Part shown: one piece after another, positions 17,243 through 29,200 of the stretch | Numbering within the stretch: position 1 is the stretch's first letter | How the letters are laid out: the number at the start of each line of letters is the position of its first letter | Assembly (NCBI GenBank): GCA_045649825.1 | Contig: JAZRQO010000022.1 | Span: 62,001 to 126,000, forward strand | DNA from: RGIG9115 sp045649825 | GTDB lineage: Bacteria; Bacillota; Clostridia; UBA1381 | DNA length: 64,000 nucleotides | Direction of reading: 5' to 3' | Made by a program: the position numbers and the translations under genes | The notes under the pieces: model-generated | What the model was told of the DNA's origin: nothing | What the model saw: the letters and a program-made list of their open reading frames with translations, nothing else | Database searches by the model: none

Positions 17243-18202
17243 ATGCCTTGTGTAGATATGCCAATTGAAAAATTAAAAACTTATATGGGAACTAATCCCT
17301 GTCCTCCCGATATTGATGAATATTGGGACGAAGCCCTTAAAGAAATGAACAGTGTTGACCCCAACCCCGTTTTTGAAAAAGCGGACTTTCCCTACAAAAA
17401 CGGTGAATGTTATGATTTATATTTTACAGGCACTAAAAATGCACGTATACACTGTAAGTTTATGAAGCCTGCGAATATTGAAGGTAAAGTTCCTGCTGTA
17501 CTTCTGTTCCATGGACTTAGCTGCGCTTTCTACCACTGGGTAGAGCTTATGAAGTATGCGGCGCAGGGTTATGTGGTTGTGGGAATGGATTGCCGCGGTC
17601 AGGGCGGCAAATCAGAAGATGTGGGCGGAACTGTAGGTCCCACATTCAGCAGTCCTTTCACAAGAGGTTTGTCGGACGATAAGCACAACCTTCTTCAGAG
17701 AGATATGTTCTTAGACACTGCACTCCTTGCAAAAATAATAATGGGTCTCCCGTATGTTGATGAGAGAAGAGTAGGAGTAACGGGTGCTTCCCAGGGCGGC
17801 GGTCTTTCGGTTGCTTGTGCGGCACTTGTTCCCGAGATTAAAAAGTGTGCTCCCGTATATCCTTATCTTTCAGATTATAAGCGTGTGTGGAATATGGACC
17901 TTGACAACGGTGCGTATTACGGACTTAAATATTATTTCCGTAACCAAGACCCACGCCACGAGAGGGAAGATGAAATTTTTGAAAAGCTGGGCTATGTAGA
18001 TATTCAGAATCTTGCAAAGCGCATAAAAGCAGAGGTGCTTATGGCGACAGGGCTTAGAGATACAACCTGCCCTCCGTCAACCCAATTTGCTATGTATAAT
18101 AAGCTAACCTGCAAAAAAAATGTCCTTGTGTATCATGATTATGGTCATGAGGATTTATGCACACATGCAGATATTGTATTTAAATTTTTAAGTGATTTAT
18201 AA
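17243..18202 (+). CDS. Acetyl-xylan-esterase-like alpha/beta hydrolase (AXE1 family)
   Basis: A 319-residue alpha/beta hydrolase without signal peptide, matching AXE1/cephalosporin-C deacetylase length (about 320). The oxyanion strand is LLFHGLSCAFYHW; MDCRGQGGKSED is the family RGQG motif; the nucleophile is Ser183 in TGASQGGGLS; the acid is Asp in ATGLRDTTCPPST; the base is His in YHDYGHED. The family removes acetyl groups from xylo- and other oligosaccharides in the cytoplasm. It is third in the FAD oxidoreductase operon (30-base gap, ribosome site GGAGAG). Combined with the secreted SASA-type esterase in the next gene, the target glycan is probably acetylated. Confidence 0.9.
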   Translation: MPCVDMPIEKLKTYMGTNPCPPDIDEYWDEALKEMNSVDPNPVFEKADFPYKNGECYDLYFTGTKNARIHCKFMKPANIEGKVPAVLLFHGLSCAFYHWVELMKYAAQGYVVVGMDCRGQGGKSEDVGGTVGPTFSSPFTRGLSDDKHNLLQRDMFLDTALLAKIIMGLPYVDERRVGVTGASQGGGLSVACAALVPEIKKCAPVYPYLSDYKRVWNMDLDNGAYYGLKYYFRNQDPRHEREDEIFEKLGYVDIQNLAKRIKAEVLMATGLRDTTCPPSTQFAMYNKLTCKKNVLVYHDYGHEDLCTHADIVFKFLSDL

Positions 18203-18490
18203 AATAATTGTTTTGAAATTGTCAAACGGTTTTGAAATGACAATGTACTTTGTGGGCAAATTATTTTAAAATAAAAGTGTATATATGTTTAAACAAAACC
18301 ATTATATTATGTATTAAGCTGTTTTGCTGATTGATAAAGTCAGCAGCTCGGGCGTGGCTTAATACGGCTACAAAACTATATTTTGTTTAAGCTGATATAA
18401 GTTGTCGTTTATAAGGCTTTTGCCGGTTTAATGCCGGCGTTTCGGGCATAGCGCTATGAACGATAAAAACTAAAACAACAAATATTAAGA
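18203..18490 (+). promoter_or_regulatory. Long structured leader before the first giant surface protein
   Basis: 288 bases without a gene. It holds a direct repeat GTTTTGAAAT (18210-18219 and 18229-18238), then several potential stems: GCTGA/TCAGC near 18330-18348, GCCGG/CCGGC near 18423-18439, the palindrome CATAGCGCTATG near 18448-18459, and TCGTT/AACGA enclosing the last two. No clear sigma-A promoter with a 17-bp spacer was found, and the five-site regulon element is not convincingly present. It could be an intercistronic or 5' leader RNA; it matches no riboswitch class I recognise. Confidence 0.4.
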
Positions 18491-18505
18491 ATGGAGTTGA
18501 ATTTA

Positions 18506-21500
18506 ATGAAAAAAGGCTTAAAGAGGCTTACTTCAGCATTAGCCGCATTTGCTATAACAGCAATGTGCTTGCCATGTATGCCGGCTGTGACTGTTGAAGC
18601 TGCTGCGTCAACTGCTGTGTACACGAACCTTTTGGAAGCAAACCACGATCCGGGGTTTGAAAATGGTGCAGTAAATACAACTTATTGGAATATCAGCGGC
18701 GATGCAACTCAATCAAATGAACAAGCAAATTCAGGAACATACTCGGCTAAAGTAACAACAGCGGAGACCTGGCGCGGTCCGCAAGCTAAGTTGCATGGTC
18801 TTGTTGAAGGACAGGAGTATTATTTATCTGCGTGGGTGTATACTGAACAAGCAGGTCTGAAAGCGCAGTTTTATTTGTGTGGTAAAACAACAAAAAAGAC
18901 TACACCAGTGTCTTTGACTGCGGGACAGTGGAATCACATAAGTGTAGTGGTTACGGCACCGGCAGTTGGTGATAGTGTGGTTACTGATGGTCACAGACTT
19001 CATGTTAACACTAGCGCAAACAGAACATCTCCCATTTATTTTGACGACTTTGAGGTTGTTCCCATAAGCGTAGAGGGCAATATGGTGCAGGATTTTGGTT
19101 TTGAAAGCGGTACCATAAATTCATCATATTATCATACAAGTGGTACTGTAGCAGCATCTGAAGAGCAAGCTCATTCTGGTAAATACAGTGCAAAATCATC
19201 AACAAATCAAACATATAGCGGCCCCAGAGCTGTAGTAAGCGGTTTGGAAGTCGGAGCCAAATACTATGTATCCGCTTGGGCGTACACATCGGATTCCGGA
19301 CTAAAAGCTAAAATAGGAATGTTTGATGCAAATAATGATAATTCCGCATATGCACTGCCTGATGATTTAGTACAAGGCGAATGGACCCGGATAAATTCAA
19401 TTATAGATGCAAAATATGAAACAGCTAAGTTTTTTGTAAATATGGATTCTGGTACTGGTACTGGTACACGTACGCAACCTATGTATTTTGACGATTTTGT
19501 AGTTGTTCCTGTTTCGTCAACAGTTGAAAATGGAGATACTGATGTTATACCGAATGCAGATATAACACTTACTATCCCTGAGGATGTTCCCGTAAATACC
19601 TCTACCTTGACAATAGATGGAGGAGCTAAAGTATATAGTGTAAAAACTGATGGACGTACTCATGTTGTATCATTCACAGGAATGGAAAGCAATACTAAGT
19701 ACAACCTGAAGCTTAATGATGGTAAAACTATAAATACCACATGGACATTTACAACCGGTGATTATACAAATATTCTTGAATCTCAGGGATATGACCCGGA
19801 CTTCGAGGGTGATGCAATTGATACTTCTAAATGGATAATTAATAAGGATTGTACTACCACACTTGTGACTGAAAAAGCATTATCCGGGAACCGGTCTATA
19901 TATGTTACTAATCGTAATGCGGATTATAGAGGTGCACAGGCACAAGGTGTAGTTCTTGGTAACGGGGACTATTATATATCGGGTTGGGTATACCCTGTCA
20001 CAAGCGGCACTAAAGCACGTGTAAGAATACAAGAGCAAGATGGTACCTGCACTGATGTGGACTCTAAGACTGTTACAGCAAATGAGTGGAATCACTTGTC
20101 AGGTATAGTAACATGTTCAAATATTACAAAACCTGTATATTTCTATATTCAGACAGAGGGCAGTAAGAACAATGTTTACATGGATAATCTGGAAATTATT
20201 AGTCTTACACCTCCCGCTGCAGAAGTTTATTCACCACTCAATGGTGCTGAAAAGGTTTCAGTAAATACTGACCTTAAGCTTGTTTTTGATAAAGAAGTAA
20301 ACGGTGTTGCTGCAAGCAACATCGCAATCAATGATGCAACTGTTGGCGCAATTACAGCGTCTGCTGATAAGAAGACTTACACAGTTGACCTCGGTACTCT
20401 TGCAACAAATAAAACTTATAATGCAAAGGTAACGGGCGTTGTTGATAAAAATGGCAATACTGTTGAGGATAAAACATTTACATTTAAAACTGCATCATAT
20501 GTAGGGTATAATAACCTTTTGGCAGATTATGACCCTGGATTTGAAGCCGGCGAGCCTGACAGTGCAATGTGGAAGTACAATGATAATTCCGGAAAAGTAA
20601 CTATTGCACGCACTAATGCCCAGGCTCATACAGGTGACTATTCAGTCCTCAGAAAAGGTGCAGATGCAGGATACAGGGGAATTGGTGCAACACCTGACCT
20701 TGATGAAAAAACAAATTATTATGCATCTTTGTGGGTTTATTCAGATGTAGCTGATACGGCACAGTTGAGAATTCAGTATGCTGATACAGAAAATATTCCG
20801 CCGAAGAAACCCCTTCCTGCCGGAGAATGGACACAGTTCTCAGCTGTTATTGATACTACCGGAGCGCAGAATTTGAGTCAGGCTCGTTTTTACATAAATA
20901 CAACAGGTAAGAGCGATATTTATGTAGACGATTTTGAACTTTTGAAAATCGGCAAGAAACTAGAAGGCAAAAACGGATTAAAACTCGACAGCATGATTAA
21001 CACAATAGATGTAACTAAGCTGCGCACAAAATCCTACAGTTCAATGAGCGACATAGCAAATGATATTGAGGGTTCGGCTGATTATGATATAACTATTACT
21101 GATACAGACCAAAATGGCAAGTGGTCAGACGGGGATGTAATCGAATTAGTTTCAAAGTCAGTACCAAGTGAAGACTATACTTACACATATACTGTTAATG
21201 TAATCGACTATTACGAGGGCGAAGCTCAGGCAGTTATTGTAAAAGGCTCTGACGGCCTTGGTGACGATTTCAGCAGAGTGGATACTATAACAAAAGCAGG
21301 AAAAGCTTTTATCGAATACAGAGTACTCAATAATAGCGGTGAAAGCATTACGCCGGCAGTTGTGATGGCTTCATACGACGAAAACGGAAGGCTCTTTGAG
21401 CTTGATGTGATTGATGATAAAACCATTACTAATGGTGCATATAACGACTATGAGTTTAATACCACTGTTCTGTCAGGTATAGATGGTGCTGTAATTAAAA

Positions 21501-23083
21501 TCATGGTATGGGATAGCCTTACCTCAATGGAGCCTATTATGCCTGCAAAGGTATATACCATTAAAACCAACGACTTTACAGTGCCAAATGTAATTTCTGA
21601 TAATATGGTTCTTCAAAGAAACACAAATGCAGTTGTCTTCGGTAAAGCTCCTGAGGGTGCAACAGTAACAGCAACTCTTGAAAAAGGTATATCAAACAGC
21701 TACACCGTTCCTAACGGCGACAACGAATTCTTTGTATCGCTTACCATGGGAGCTGCTGATTCAGATGCACAAACCCTAACTATAACAGCACAAGATAAAT
21801 ACGGAAACAGTTTGGGTTCAATAGTACGCAATGATGTACTTGTAGGTGACGTATACTACGGTGGCGGACAATCTAATATGGCAAGAAAGTTCAGCCATAC
21901 TGCCGGTGAAATCAATAGCGGATTGAGCAGTATTGTTCCTGCAAGTCAGCATGCAACTTTCGTAAGTGACTATAAAGCTCTTGGAGAAACTCTTAAGAGC
22001 AAAAATGTTCGCTTCTTTAATACAATGAGCGAAGATACTTGGTATTCTCGTGATTCGAAAGATCAGACATCGTTGGCAGAGAAAGAAGTTTGGAAGAAGG
22101 TTGATGCCGATAATATTAGTGAAACATATGAAACTATGATTCGTATGGTAGGAGATATCTATGAATTGACTTCTGCAAACGGCAATGTGCCTATAGGTAT
22201 TGTAGCTTGTGCCCAGGGTGGTACAGAGATTGCTAAATGGGTAAGCCGTGATGCTCTTCTGAACTCAGGTAACTTCCCTCAAGAAGCAATTGAAGAATAC
22301 GAAACTAATATCACAAAGAAAACCGACACTCACTACTGGGCAAGTCATACAGACCTTTATTATGACGGCGTTCGCTCAGTAATGCCATACACAGTTAAGG
22401 CGGCTGTATGGTATCAGGGCGAAAGCGACAGTGATAAGGCTGACGCATCAGATTATGACAAGTATCTGAAGGCGATGATAGCTGATATGAGAGTAGGAAT
22501 GAAAAATGAAAATCTTCCATATCTTATAGTCCAGCTCCCCGGATATGATGCAGGTAATTGGTCAGACAAGTGGCCTGTAATTAGACTTCTCCAGTGGAAT
22601 GCTCAGCAGCTCGACAATGTATATACTGTGGTTACAAATGACAGCGGTGATAACGGAAATATTCACCCTGCAAATAAGGACATAGTCGGGGAAAGACTTG
22701 CAAGAACTATGCTTGCAAAAGTGCTTGGCGAAGATGTTGCATACATAGGACCTACATTCAAGAGTGTAACATATGGTGCGGGTACTGCAACAGTTACTGT
22801 TGATACATACGGCGGTACACTTGCAAAATATGCTACAACTACAGGTTCACCTGCATTCCAGCTAACAACCGATGGTGGCAATACATGGACAAATGCTGAT
22901 TCTATAACAGTAAGCGGAGATGTGATTACTGTGAAGAGCAGTAGTATTACAGGAGGAACCGTAAATGGTGTTCGGTATGCATATGCTGAGGGTAAACTCA
23001 AATGCATCTATGCAGATTTTGATGATGTAGAACTACCTCTTGCGCCATTCGACACAACATTCAATTTCACTTCTCTTAAATAA
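18506..23083 (+). CDS. Secreted multi-CBM protein with C-terminal SASA-type acetylesterase
   Basis: A 1525-residue exported protein. The signal peptide covers about residues 1-32 (Lys-rich start, then LAAFAITAMCLPCMPAV). Four related carbohydrate-binding modules of CBM4/9-like beta-sandwich type (about 32-180, 183-335, 414-563, 661-815) share 'DPGFE..W..GPQA..YYxSAWVYT..YFDDFE'. Between them are Ig-like modules, one a Big_5-type (565-660). About 820-1020 is a two-part module also seen at the end of the 23246 protein. The last 500 residues are a sialate-O-acetylesterase-type SGNH domain: GGGQSNMARKF with Ser1123 and NIHPANKD with His1387. It should remove acetyl groups from a glycan outside the cell. 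No SLH or sortase anchor is seen. ATG 18506 is chosen for GGAG nine bases before it. Confidence 0.85.
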   Translation: MKKGLKRLTSALAAFAITAMCLPCMPAVTVEAAASTAVYTNLLEANHDPGFENGAVNTTYWNISGDATQSNEQANSGTYSAKVTTAETWRGPQAKLHGLVEGQEYYLSAWVYTEQAGLKAQFYLCGKTTKKTTPVSLTAGQWNHISVVVTAPAVGDSVVTDGHRLHVNTSANRTSPIYFDDFEVVPISVEGNMVQDFGFESGTINSSYYHTSGTVAASEEQAHSGKYSAKSSTNQTYSGPRAVVSGLEVGAKYYVSAWAYTSDSGLKAKIGMFDANNDNSAYALPDDLVQGEWTRINSIIDAKYETAKFFVNMDSGTGTGTRTQPMYFDDFVVVPVSSTVENGDTDVIPNADITLTIPEDVPVNTSTLTIDGGAKVYSVKTDGRTHVVSFTGMESNTKYNLKLNDGKTINTTWTFTTGDYTNILESQGYDPDFEGDAIDTSKWIINKDCTTTLVTEKALSGNRSIYVTNRNADYRGAQAQGVVLGNGDYYISGWVYPVTSGTKARVRIQEQDGTCTDVDSKTVTANEWNHLSGIVTCSNITKPVYFYIQTEGSKNNVYMDNLEIISLTPPAAEVYSPLNGAEKVSVNTDLKLVFDKEVNGVAASNIAINDATVGAITASADKKTYTVDLGTLATNKTYNAKVTGVVDKNGNTVEDKTFTFKTASYVGYNNLLADYDPGFEAGEPDSAMWKYNDNSGKVTIARTNAQAHTGDYSVLRKGADAGYRGIGATPDLDEKTNYYASLWVYSDVADTAQLRIQYADTENIPPKKPLPAGEWTQFSAVIDTTGAQNLSQARFYINTTGKSDIYVDDFELLKIGKKLEGKNGLKLDSMINTIDVTKLRTKSYSSMSDIANDIEGSADYDITITDTDQNGKWSDGDVIELVSKSVPSEDYTYTYTVNVIDYYEGEAQAVIVKGSDGLGDDFSRVDTITKAGKAFIEYRVLNNSGESITPAVVMASYDENGRLFELDVIDDKTITNGAYNDYEFNTTVLSGIDGAVIKIMVWDSLTSMEPIMPAKVYTIKTNDFTVPNVISDNMVLQRNTNAVVFGKAPEGATVTATLEKGISNSYTVPNGDNEFFVSLTMGAADSDAQTLTITAQDKYGNSLGSIVRNDVLVGDVYYGGGQSNMARKFSHTAGEINSGLSSIVPASQHATFVSDYKALGETLKSKNVRFFNTMSEDTWYSRDSKDQTSLAEKEVWKKVDADNISETYETMIRMVGDIYELTSANGNVPIGIVACAQGGTEIAKWVSRDALLNSGNFPQEAIEEYETNITKKTDTHYWASHTDLYYDGVRSVMPYTVKAAVWYQGESDSDKADASDYDKYLKAMIADMRVGMKNENLPYLIVQLPGYDAGNWSDKWPVIRLLQWNAQQLDNVYTVVTNDSGDNGNIHPANKDIVGERLARTMLAKVLGEDVAYIGPTFKSVTYGAGTATVTVDTYGGTLAKYATTTGSPAFQLTTDGGNTWTNADSITVSGDVITVKSSSITGGTVNGVRYAYAEGKLKCIYADFDDVELPLAPFDTTFNFTSLK

Positions 23084-23091
23084 ATAACCTG

Positions 23092-23119
23092 AGAGGCTGT
23101 CAACCGACAGCCTCTTTTT
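23092..23119 (+). terminator. Terminator after the CBM/esterase gene
   Basis: AGAGGCTGTC (23092-23101) pairs with GACAGCCTCT (23106-23115), 4-base loop, then TTTTT. It separates this gene from the regulon promoter at 23127. Confidence 0.92.
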
Positions 23120-23126
23120 GTTACAT

Positions 23127-23182
23127 TTGCATATCCTTTGGCACATTTTATGATTGTGTTTGTTACTTCTGTCGCTTATAAT
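23127..23182 (+). promoter_or_regulatory. Regulon promoter, site 3 (2384-residue surface enzyme)
   Basis: TTGCATATC (23127-23135), three bases, TGGCA (23139-23143), -35 TTGTGT (23154-23159), 17-bp spacer, -10 TATAAT (23177-23182). The weak -35 is what is expected of an activator-dependent promoter. Confidence 0.82.
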
Positions 23183-23245
23183 ATTAAATATAGAATGGTT
23201 TTTTGTATTCAATATTTATAGATTATTCCGAAAGGAGCAAAACAC

Positions 23246-26200
23246 ATGAAAAAGAAATTATCTAAGCTGACGGCATTTGTCTCAGCACTTGCTATTATGG
23301 CGGCTTGTCTGCCCATGCCCGTTAGTGCGATGGCAACCACAGGCGAGAACCTTTTGAAAGATCATGACCCCGGCTTTGAATCGCTAAGTTCAACGGCTAA
23401 TACATCTTACTGGAACTTCAGCGGGGGTTCAACCAAAAATGCTGTAGAAACAACTATTACACATAACAACAGTTCAAAATCAGTTAAAGTTTCTAATAGA
23501 CAGAATACATATGAAGGCCCACAGGCTCAGAATATCACTGTTGAAAGCGGAAAGCAATACTATATCTCAGCCTGGGTATATACTACTGCAGCCGGCGAGT
23601 CCGCAAAATTGACACTTCAATCAACAGAAACAGAAGCTGCGAATAGATTTACCACAATAAATTCAGATGTTGTAACTTTAACACAAAATAATTGGACGCA
23701 TATATGTGATGTTGTTAGTCCTGACAAAACAGCAATTGGGAAGCTCTATGTTACTACAACGGGAAAATCCGACATATACGTGGATGATTTTGAATTTTAC
23801 GAAATCACATCAACCACACCTGAGGTAACAGTAGAGGGCAATCTTGTGTCTAATCCGGGTTTTGAAACAGGGGATAAAACCGGTTGGCGTACCGACGGAC
23901 CGGCGTTTACTGTAGAAAAATCTATAATAGATGCAAATTCAGGTGAATATTCGGCTAAAACAGTGAACAGAGCATCAAATGCTTATCCTACAAGCTGTAC
24001 ACCGCAGCAATTTGTAGATGTTACTGCGGATACTTATTATTATGTTAGTGCAAAAGCTAGACTTGTAAGCAAATCAAGTTCAGATGTAAAAGCCATAATG
24101 CGTCTGCAGCAAACCGGTGGCACAGCTATAACCACCCCCAACAACTATACACTTATGAATGAAAAATCATATACAACAATTTCGGCCGTTGTAAAAAACA
24201 CAGATGCAACTCAGGCAAAGGTTTATGTAAATACAAATGAAACCTCAACCACCGGATATGCAGACCTTTGGACAGACGACTATATGGTTTTCCCCATAAC
24301 CTCGTCTGTGGAAGATGGTGCAATAGATATTACACCCAATAAAGATATAACCCTCACAATTCCCCAAGAGCTTGAGGTTAGTACAAAGTCTTTTATAATA
24401 AGCAATGGTGCATCAATAACCGGTGTAGACCATAACGGCAACGAATGTGTTGTGCATTTCAGTGGCATGAACTATGGACAGACCTATAAGCTCACCTTCA
24501 ATTCAGGACTTAATTCAAACTGTAAACCTGAATGGGAATTTGCAACCAAGACAGATTCTACAAATCTCCTTAACGATTGGGAACCCGGGTTTGAAAATGG
24601 TTTTAATACAGTTAAAGACGATACGGCGCCTTATTGGCATATCAGTGCATCAACAACTGCCAGAACTAATGAAAAAGGCCATAATAGTACATATTCAATC
24701 AAATCAACCGGAAGAACGTATAATTATAGCGGTCCTCAGGCAGATAACATTAATTTGAATAATGCATCTGATTATTATGTGTCAGCATGGGTATATACAG
24801 ATGCAGCAGGTGAAAGCGCTCAGCTTACATATCAGGGAACAGAGACCTACAGGACAGAATTAAAACCGCTCACACAAGGGGATTGGACAAAAGTAAGCGG
24901 TGTTATCAGCTCTGAAGCAGCGCAGAAGGGTAAGCTGTTTGTGCAGACAAGCGGTACAAGTGATATTTATATAGATGATTTTGAGCTTGCCGATATAACA
25001 GGAACAACTCCTGCAACAGTTGTGGAGGGTAATCTTGTTACTAATGGTGATTTTGAAACAGGCGATAGTACCGGCTGGCGTGAGGACGGACCTTCTTTTA
25101 GTGTTGTCAAATCAATTTGGGATGCACACACCGGAAACTACGCTGCAAAAACTACGGGCAGAAAATACGAGTATGCCACACCTCAGCAGTATGTGGAGCT
25201 GACTCCCGATACTTACTATTATATAAGCGCTCAGGCAAGGCTTGCAAGCTCAGCGACGGATACAGTGAAAGCTAAAATGCGTTTGGAGCAAGGCACAGGT
25301 GAAACTGTAATAACTGTTCCCTCTGATGCAAATGACAAAGAGCTAAAAGAGGAAGAATACAAAAATGTCAGCGCTGTAGTATATAATGCCGATTCAGTAA
25401 GAGGAAAAATTTATATAACCACCTCTGAGGGTGAATCTTATGCAGACCTTTGGACAGACGATTATGTGGTTTTGCCAATAACCTCATCACTTCCGAAGGG
25501 TGCGACGGATATTACCCCAAACAGTGATATTACACTTACTGTACCGGAGGATATACCTGTTACCACCTCTACACTCACAATTGACGGCGGTGCTTCTGTC
25601 ACCAGTGTAGACCGAACAGGACGAAAGTGTGTTGTACATTTTAGCGGTATGACCTGTGGTAAGACTTATAAGCTGACGCTTAAAACAGGCTTGAATACTA
25701 ATTGTTATCCTCAGTGGGAATTTACTACTATTCAGGGCAGGGAGATTACAATTAACGGCGGCTTTGAATTGGGCACAGCGGGCTGGACAGTTCCTGATGC
25801 AAGCCTCTGGTATACCACCAATAAAGATAGTGCGGCAGGGAGCCACAGTATAAGGATAAAAGGAAGAGCAAACAAATATTCCACACCTCAGCAGTTTTTG
25901 GAAATGGAGAACGGAAAAACATATACTGTATCATTAAAGGCGAAGGTTTCAGATGGTAGCGGACCAGTAGAAATAATGTATCAGCCATATAAGGACGGTG
26001 TGGCACAAACTGCCGTATCACTTTGTTCGGGTACAGCTTCCAGTACATCGTGGAAACAGCTTAAAACCACCTTTACCCTTGATGCAGGTGATTTTACCCA
26101 AATAAAGATATTCGCAAAAGCAGAGAATGAATATGTAGACTATTATGCTTTTGACGAATTCCGGGTGTGGGAAGGCGGCGAGGTAAGTACAGCCGGTGAA

Positions 26201-29200
26201 AATCTTGTGTCAAATCCCGGCTTTGAGGATGGAACTGATGGATGGACACTTACAAAAACTACAAGGCTAAGTTATCCATCAATATCCTCCGGATACATAG
26301 CATCGGTTAGTAACCGACAGCATAATTATGAGGGCCCTGTGCAAGAAATAACACTTCAGCCGAATACCGACTATTATATTTCTGCCCGGATAAGAGCTTA
26401 TAGCGGCACAATGAGAGGAAATGTCGTTTTGGCAGGAGAGGGAATAGAAAATCCTTCTTATGTGGAATTTTCCTCTGATAAATGGACAAAAGTAGGAGCA
26501 GTCGTAAACAGCGGAAGCAATTCCTCTGCAAGTCTTGGAATTTTAACTGAGGGTTCTGCTGACTATTATGTAGATGATTTTAGTGTGGTGCCATATGTCA
26601 CTCAGTTGACTACAACCTCACCGTCAAGTGCTGTAAAGGTAAATCCTGAAGATATATCCTCTGCCGGTAAGAAATTTGCATATAACTGGGATTTTCATTG
26701 TAATCCCGGAACAGCACATATACTTGCAGGCTGGACATTGCAGGTAGGAACTAATACCTTGAATGAATCTACAACTGCGGCATTTTATCCCATGAAGCCT
26801 GTATGGGAAAATGGAATAACAAGGCTTGATATTAGCCTGCGAAACGGAAATATGTTCACAAACCAGAACGAATCCCTGGGTATTGACGCAAGTAAATACA
26901 AATATATCAGCATCAAAGCCCAGAACCTTACCCAAAGCGATTCCTTCAGAATTGGATGGTGGTCAAACGGAAATACCGCCACAAGGCATACATATACCGT
27001 AAAATGGCCGGAAAATCAGGGTGTCCAAGAGATAGTGCTTGACTTGTCAAAGTGCAGCACGTGGAGTGGTACAATAGACGCACTCATGTTCTCGCCGGCG
27101 GATAAAATAGCGGTTGACGATGATAATATAGGTCTTGCAGGCGAACATGTATTGTTGGAGGGTATATCTGTCTTTGCGAATGAGTCAGGAACCGAACAAA
27201 CTGTAACTGAATCGTCAATCACTCGTGCTGAGTTTGTAGATATGCTGGTGGATAAGCTGGAGCTTACAAATTATTATACCAAGGCAACAGCGTTTGACGA
27301 TGTAGATACAACGACACTTGGGTATGACAGTATTCTCACAGCGGAAGAAACAGGAATTATAACGGGCGATGGCAACTTTAATCCCGATGATAATATAACA
27401 CGTGAACAGGCTGCCGCAATGCTTATGCGTGCGTGCACCTATTTCGATAAGCAGATTGACCGTGTTGTAGAACCGGTTGTGTTCGATGACGCTGCAGATT
27501 TTTCTGACGGAATGCAGGCTTGTGCAAGCTGGGCAATCCGCCTTGGAATGATTTCAGGCAATGGCGGAAATAATTTTGAACCACAGGCTGCGGTAACAGG
27601 TGTTCAGGCGCTTAATATGATAAACAAAGCGGTTGCTTGGGTAAACGGAACTGTTTCTGATGAAGATGTATTTGTTTCAGCTCCCATTGCCGGAACATAT
27701 GATGTTGTAAGATTAACTGTAGACGATATAAATGATGGAGCCTACAAAAACCCTTACGATTATAACGAAGTAAAGGCTGACGCAGTATTTACAGCACCCG
27801 ATGGAACCACACTCACAATTCCCGGTTATTTTGATATGATACGGGATTTTGAATATGAACCAAGGCGCAGGGTGAAGGATATATCCCAAACATCTCAGTG
27901 GAAGTTCCGATTTGCGCCTACTATGGAGGGTGTATGGAGCTTTGAAATCAGGCTGACCTACAACGGCGCAGTAACAGTACTCGGAAATGGTACTGTCACA
28001 GCTGTTTATAGCGGCAGACCGGGATTTATTCAAAAAGATTCAAGCAATCCCCGTTTCATTTATGAAAATGGTGATGCATTTAACCCATTTGGAATAAACC
28101 TTAAAAGTCCTATAAAAAACAGTGATATGGACGGATATGTTGCTTATGAGGACTATTTGAAAAAATATGCACAGGATAACGGCATAAATGTAATAAGAGC
28201 TTGGTTCCAGTCCGAGGACTGCTATAATCTGGAGGATTACCAGACCGGTGTAGGGAAATTCAGTAATGTTCATGCTCAAAAGCTCGATTATGTTTTTGCC
28301 CTTGCAAGACAAAATGGTGTTAGTGTGCTGCCGGCTATGAAGTCGGTGCACAGGCTGCAGCAGGTGAATTGGCTTTACACCCGAAGCCAGTATTTGTCTG
28401 TAACCGGTGGCCCTCTTGACTACGGTGCTGAGTTTTATTCAAATGCAGAAACGATTCAAGGCTTCAAAAATCTTTTAAGATTTGTAATTGCCCGCTACTC
28501 TGCATATGATAATCTCCTTTTGTGGGAATTTTTCAATGAAGAAGCCGGAATAACAGGCTGGCGTGATAATATGGAAAGTGTAAGTGCATGGCATGACCAA
28601 ATGCTTCAATTTGTTGCTGACATCGACCCGTATAACCATGCTACAGGCGGCGGGGGAAGAACCCTTGCAGCAGAGCCTGAGCTTTATAGCAAGGAAATGA
28701 CAGACTTTACAGTTGTGCATAGCTATGATTTGCTTCAGCCTGCTCTTATGATACGTGCAAATGCACAGATAAATAAAAATCTTTTCAACAAACCTAACAT
28801 TATAGAAGAACTTTCCATACGTGAAGAGCTTATAACTCTTGGCGCAGACAATAACGGACGTATAACTCACGAGGCTCTTTGGAGTTCTATTGCAGCAGGA
28901 AATGCGGCTACACTTCCGTCATGGTGGTGGTGGGAAACTACTGCTTGGGCAGATAAGTATGAACACTGGAATATATATGGACCCGTTTCAGAATTTATGG
29001 AGGACTTTAACTGGCCGGACGAAAATTTGAAGCTGGTAAACTTCAAAACCAATACATCTCTTAAAGGCGATTTCATTATTCCGGCGGGGTATCAGACCAG
29101 TGAACAGTATGACTATGATAACTTCCCTGTGAAGGATGAGTTTACATATGACCTTACAAGTTCTGCAATTCGACAGGTTGATGATATTATTTACGAGTCC

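Noticed and set aside
18240..18295. Possible sixth copy of the regulon element before the 18506 gene (TGTACTTTG, then GGGCAAATT)
   Set aside because: The half-site spacing is off by one, there is no -35 at the fixed position and no TATAAT 17 bp later.
18203..18490. Known riboswitch (c-di-GMP, SAM, ydaO types) in the leader
   Set aside because: None of the conserved cores of these classes could be found.
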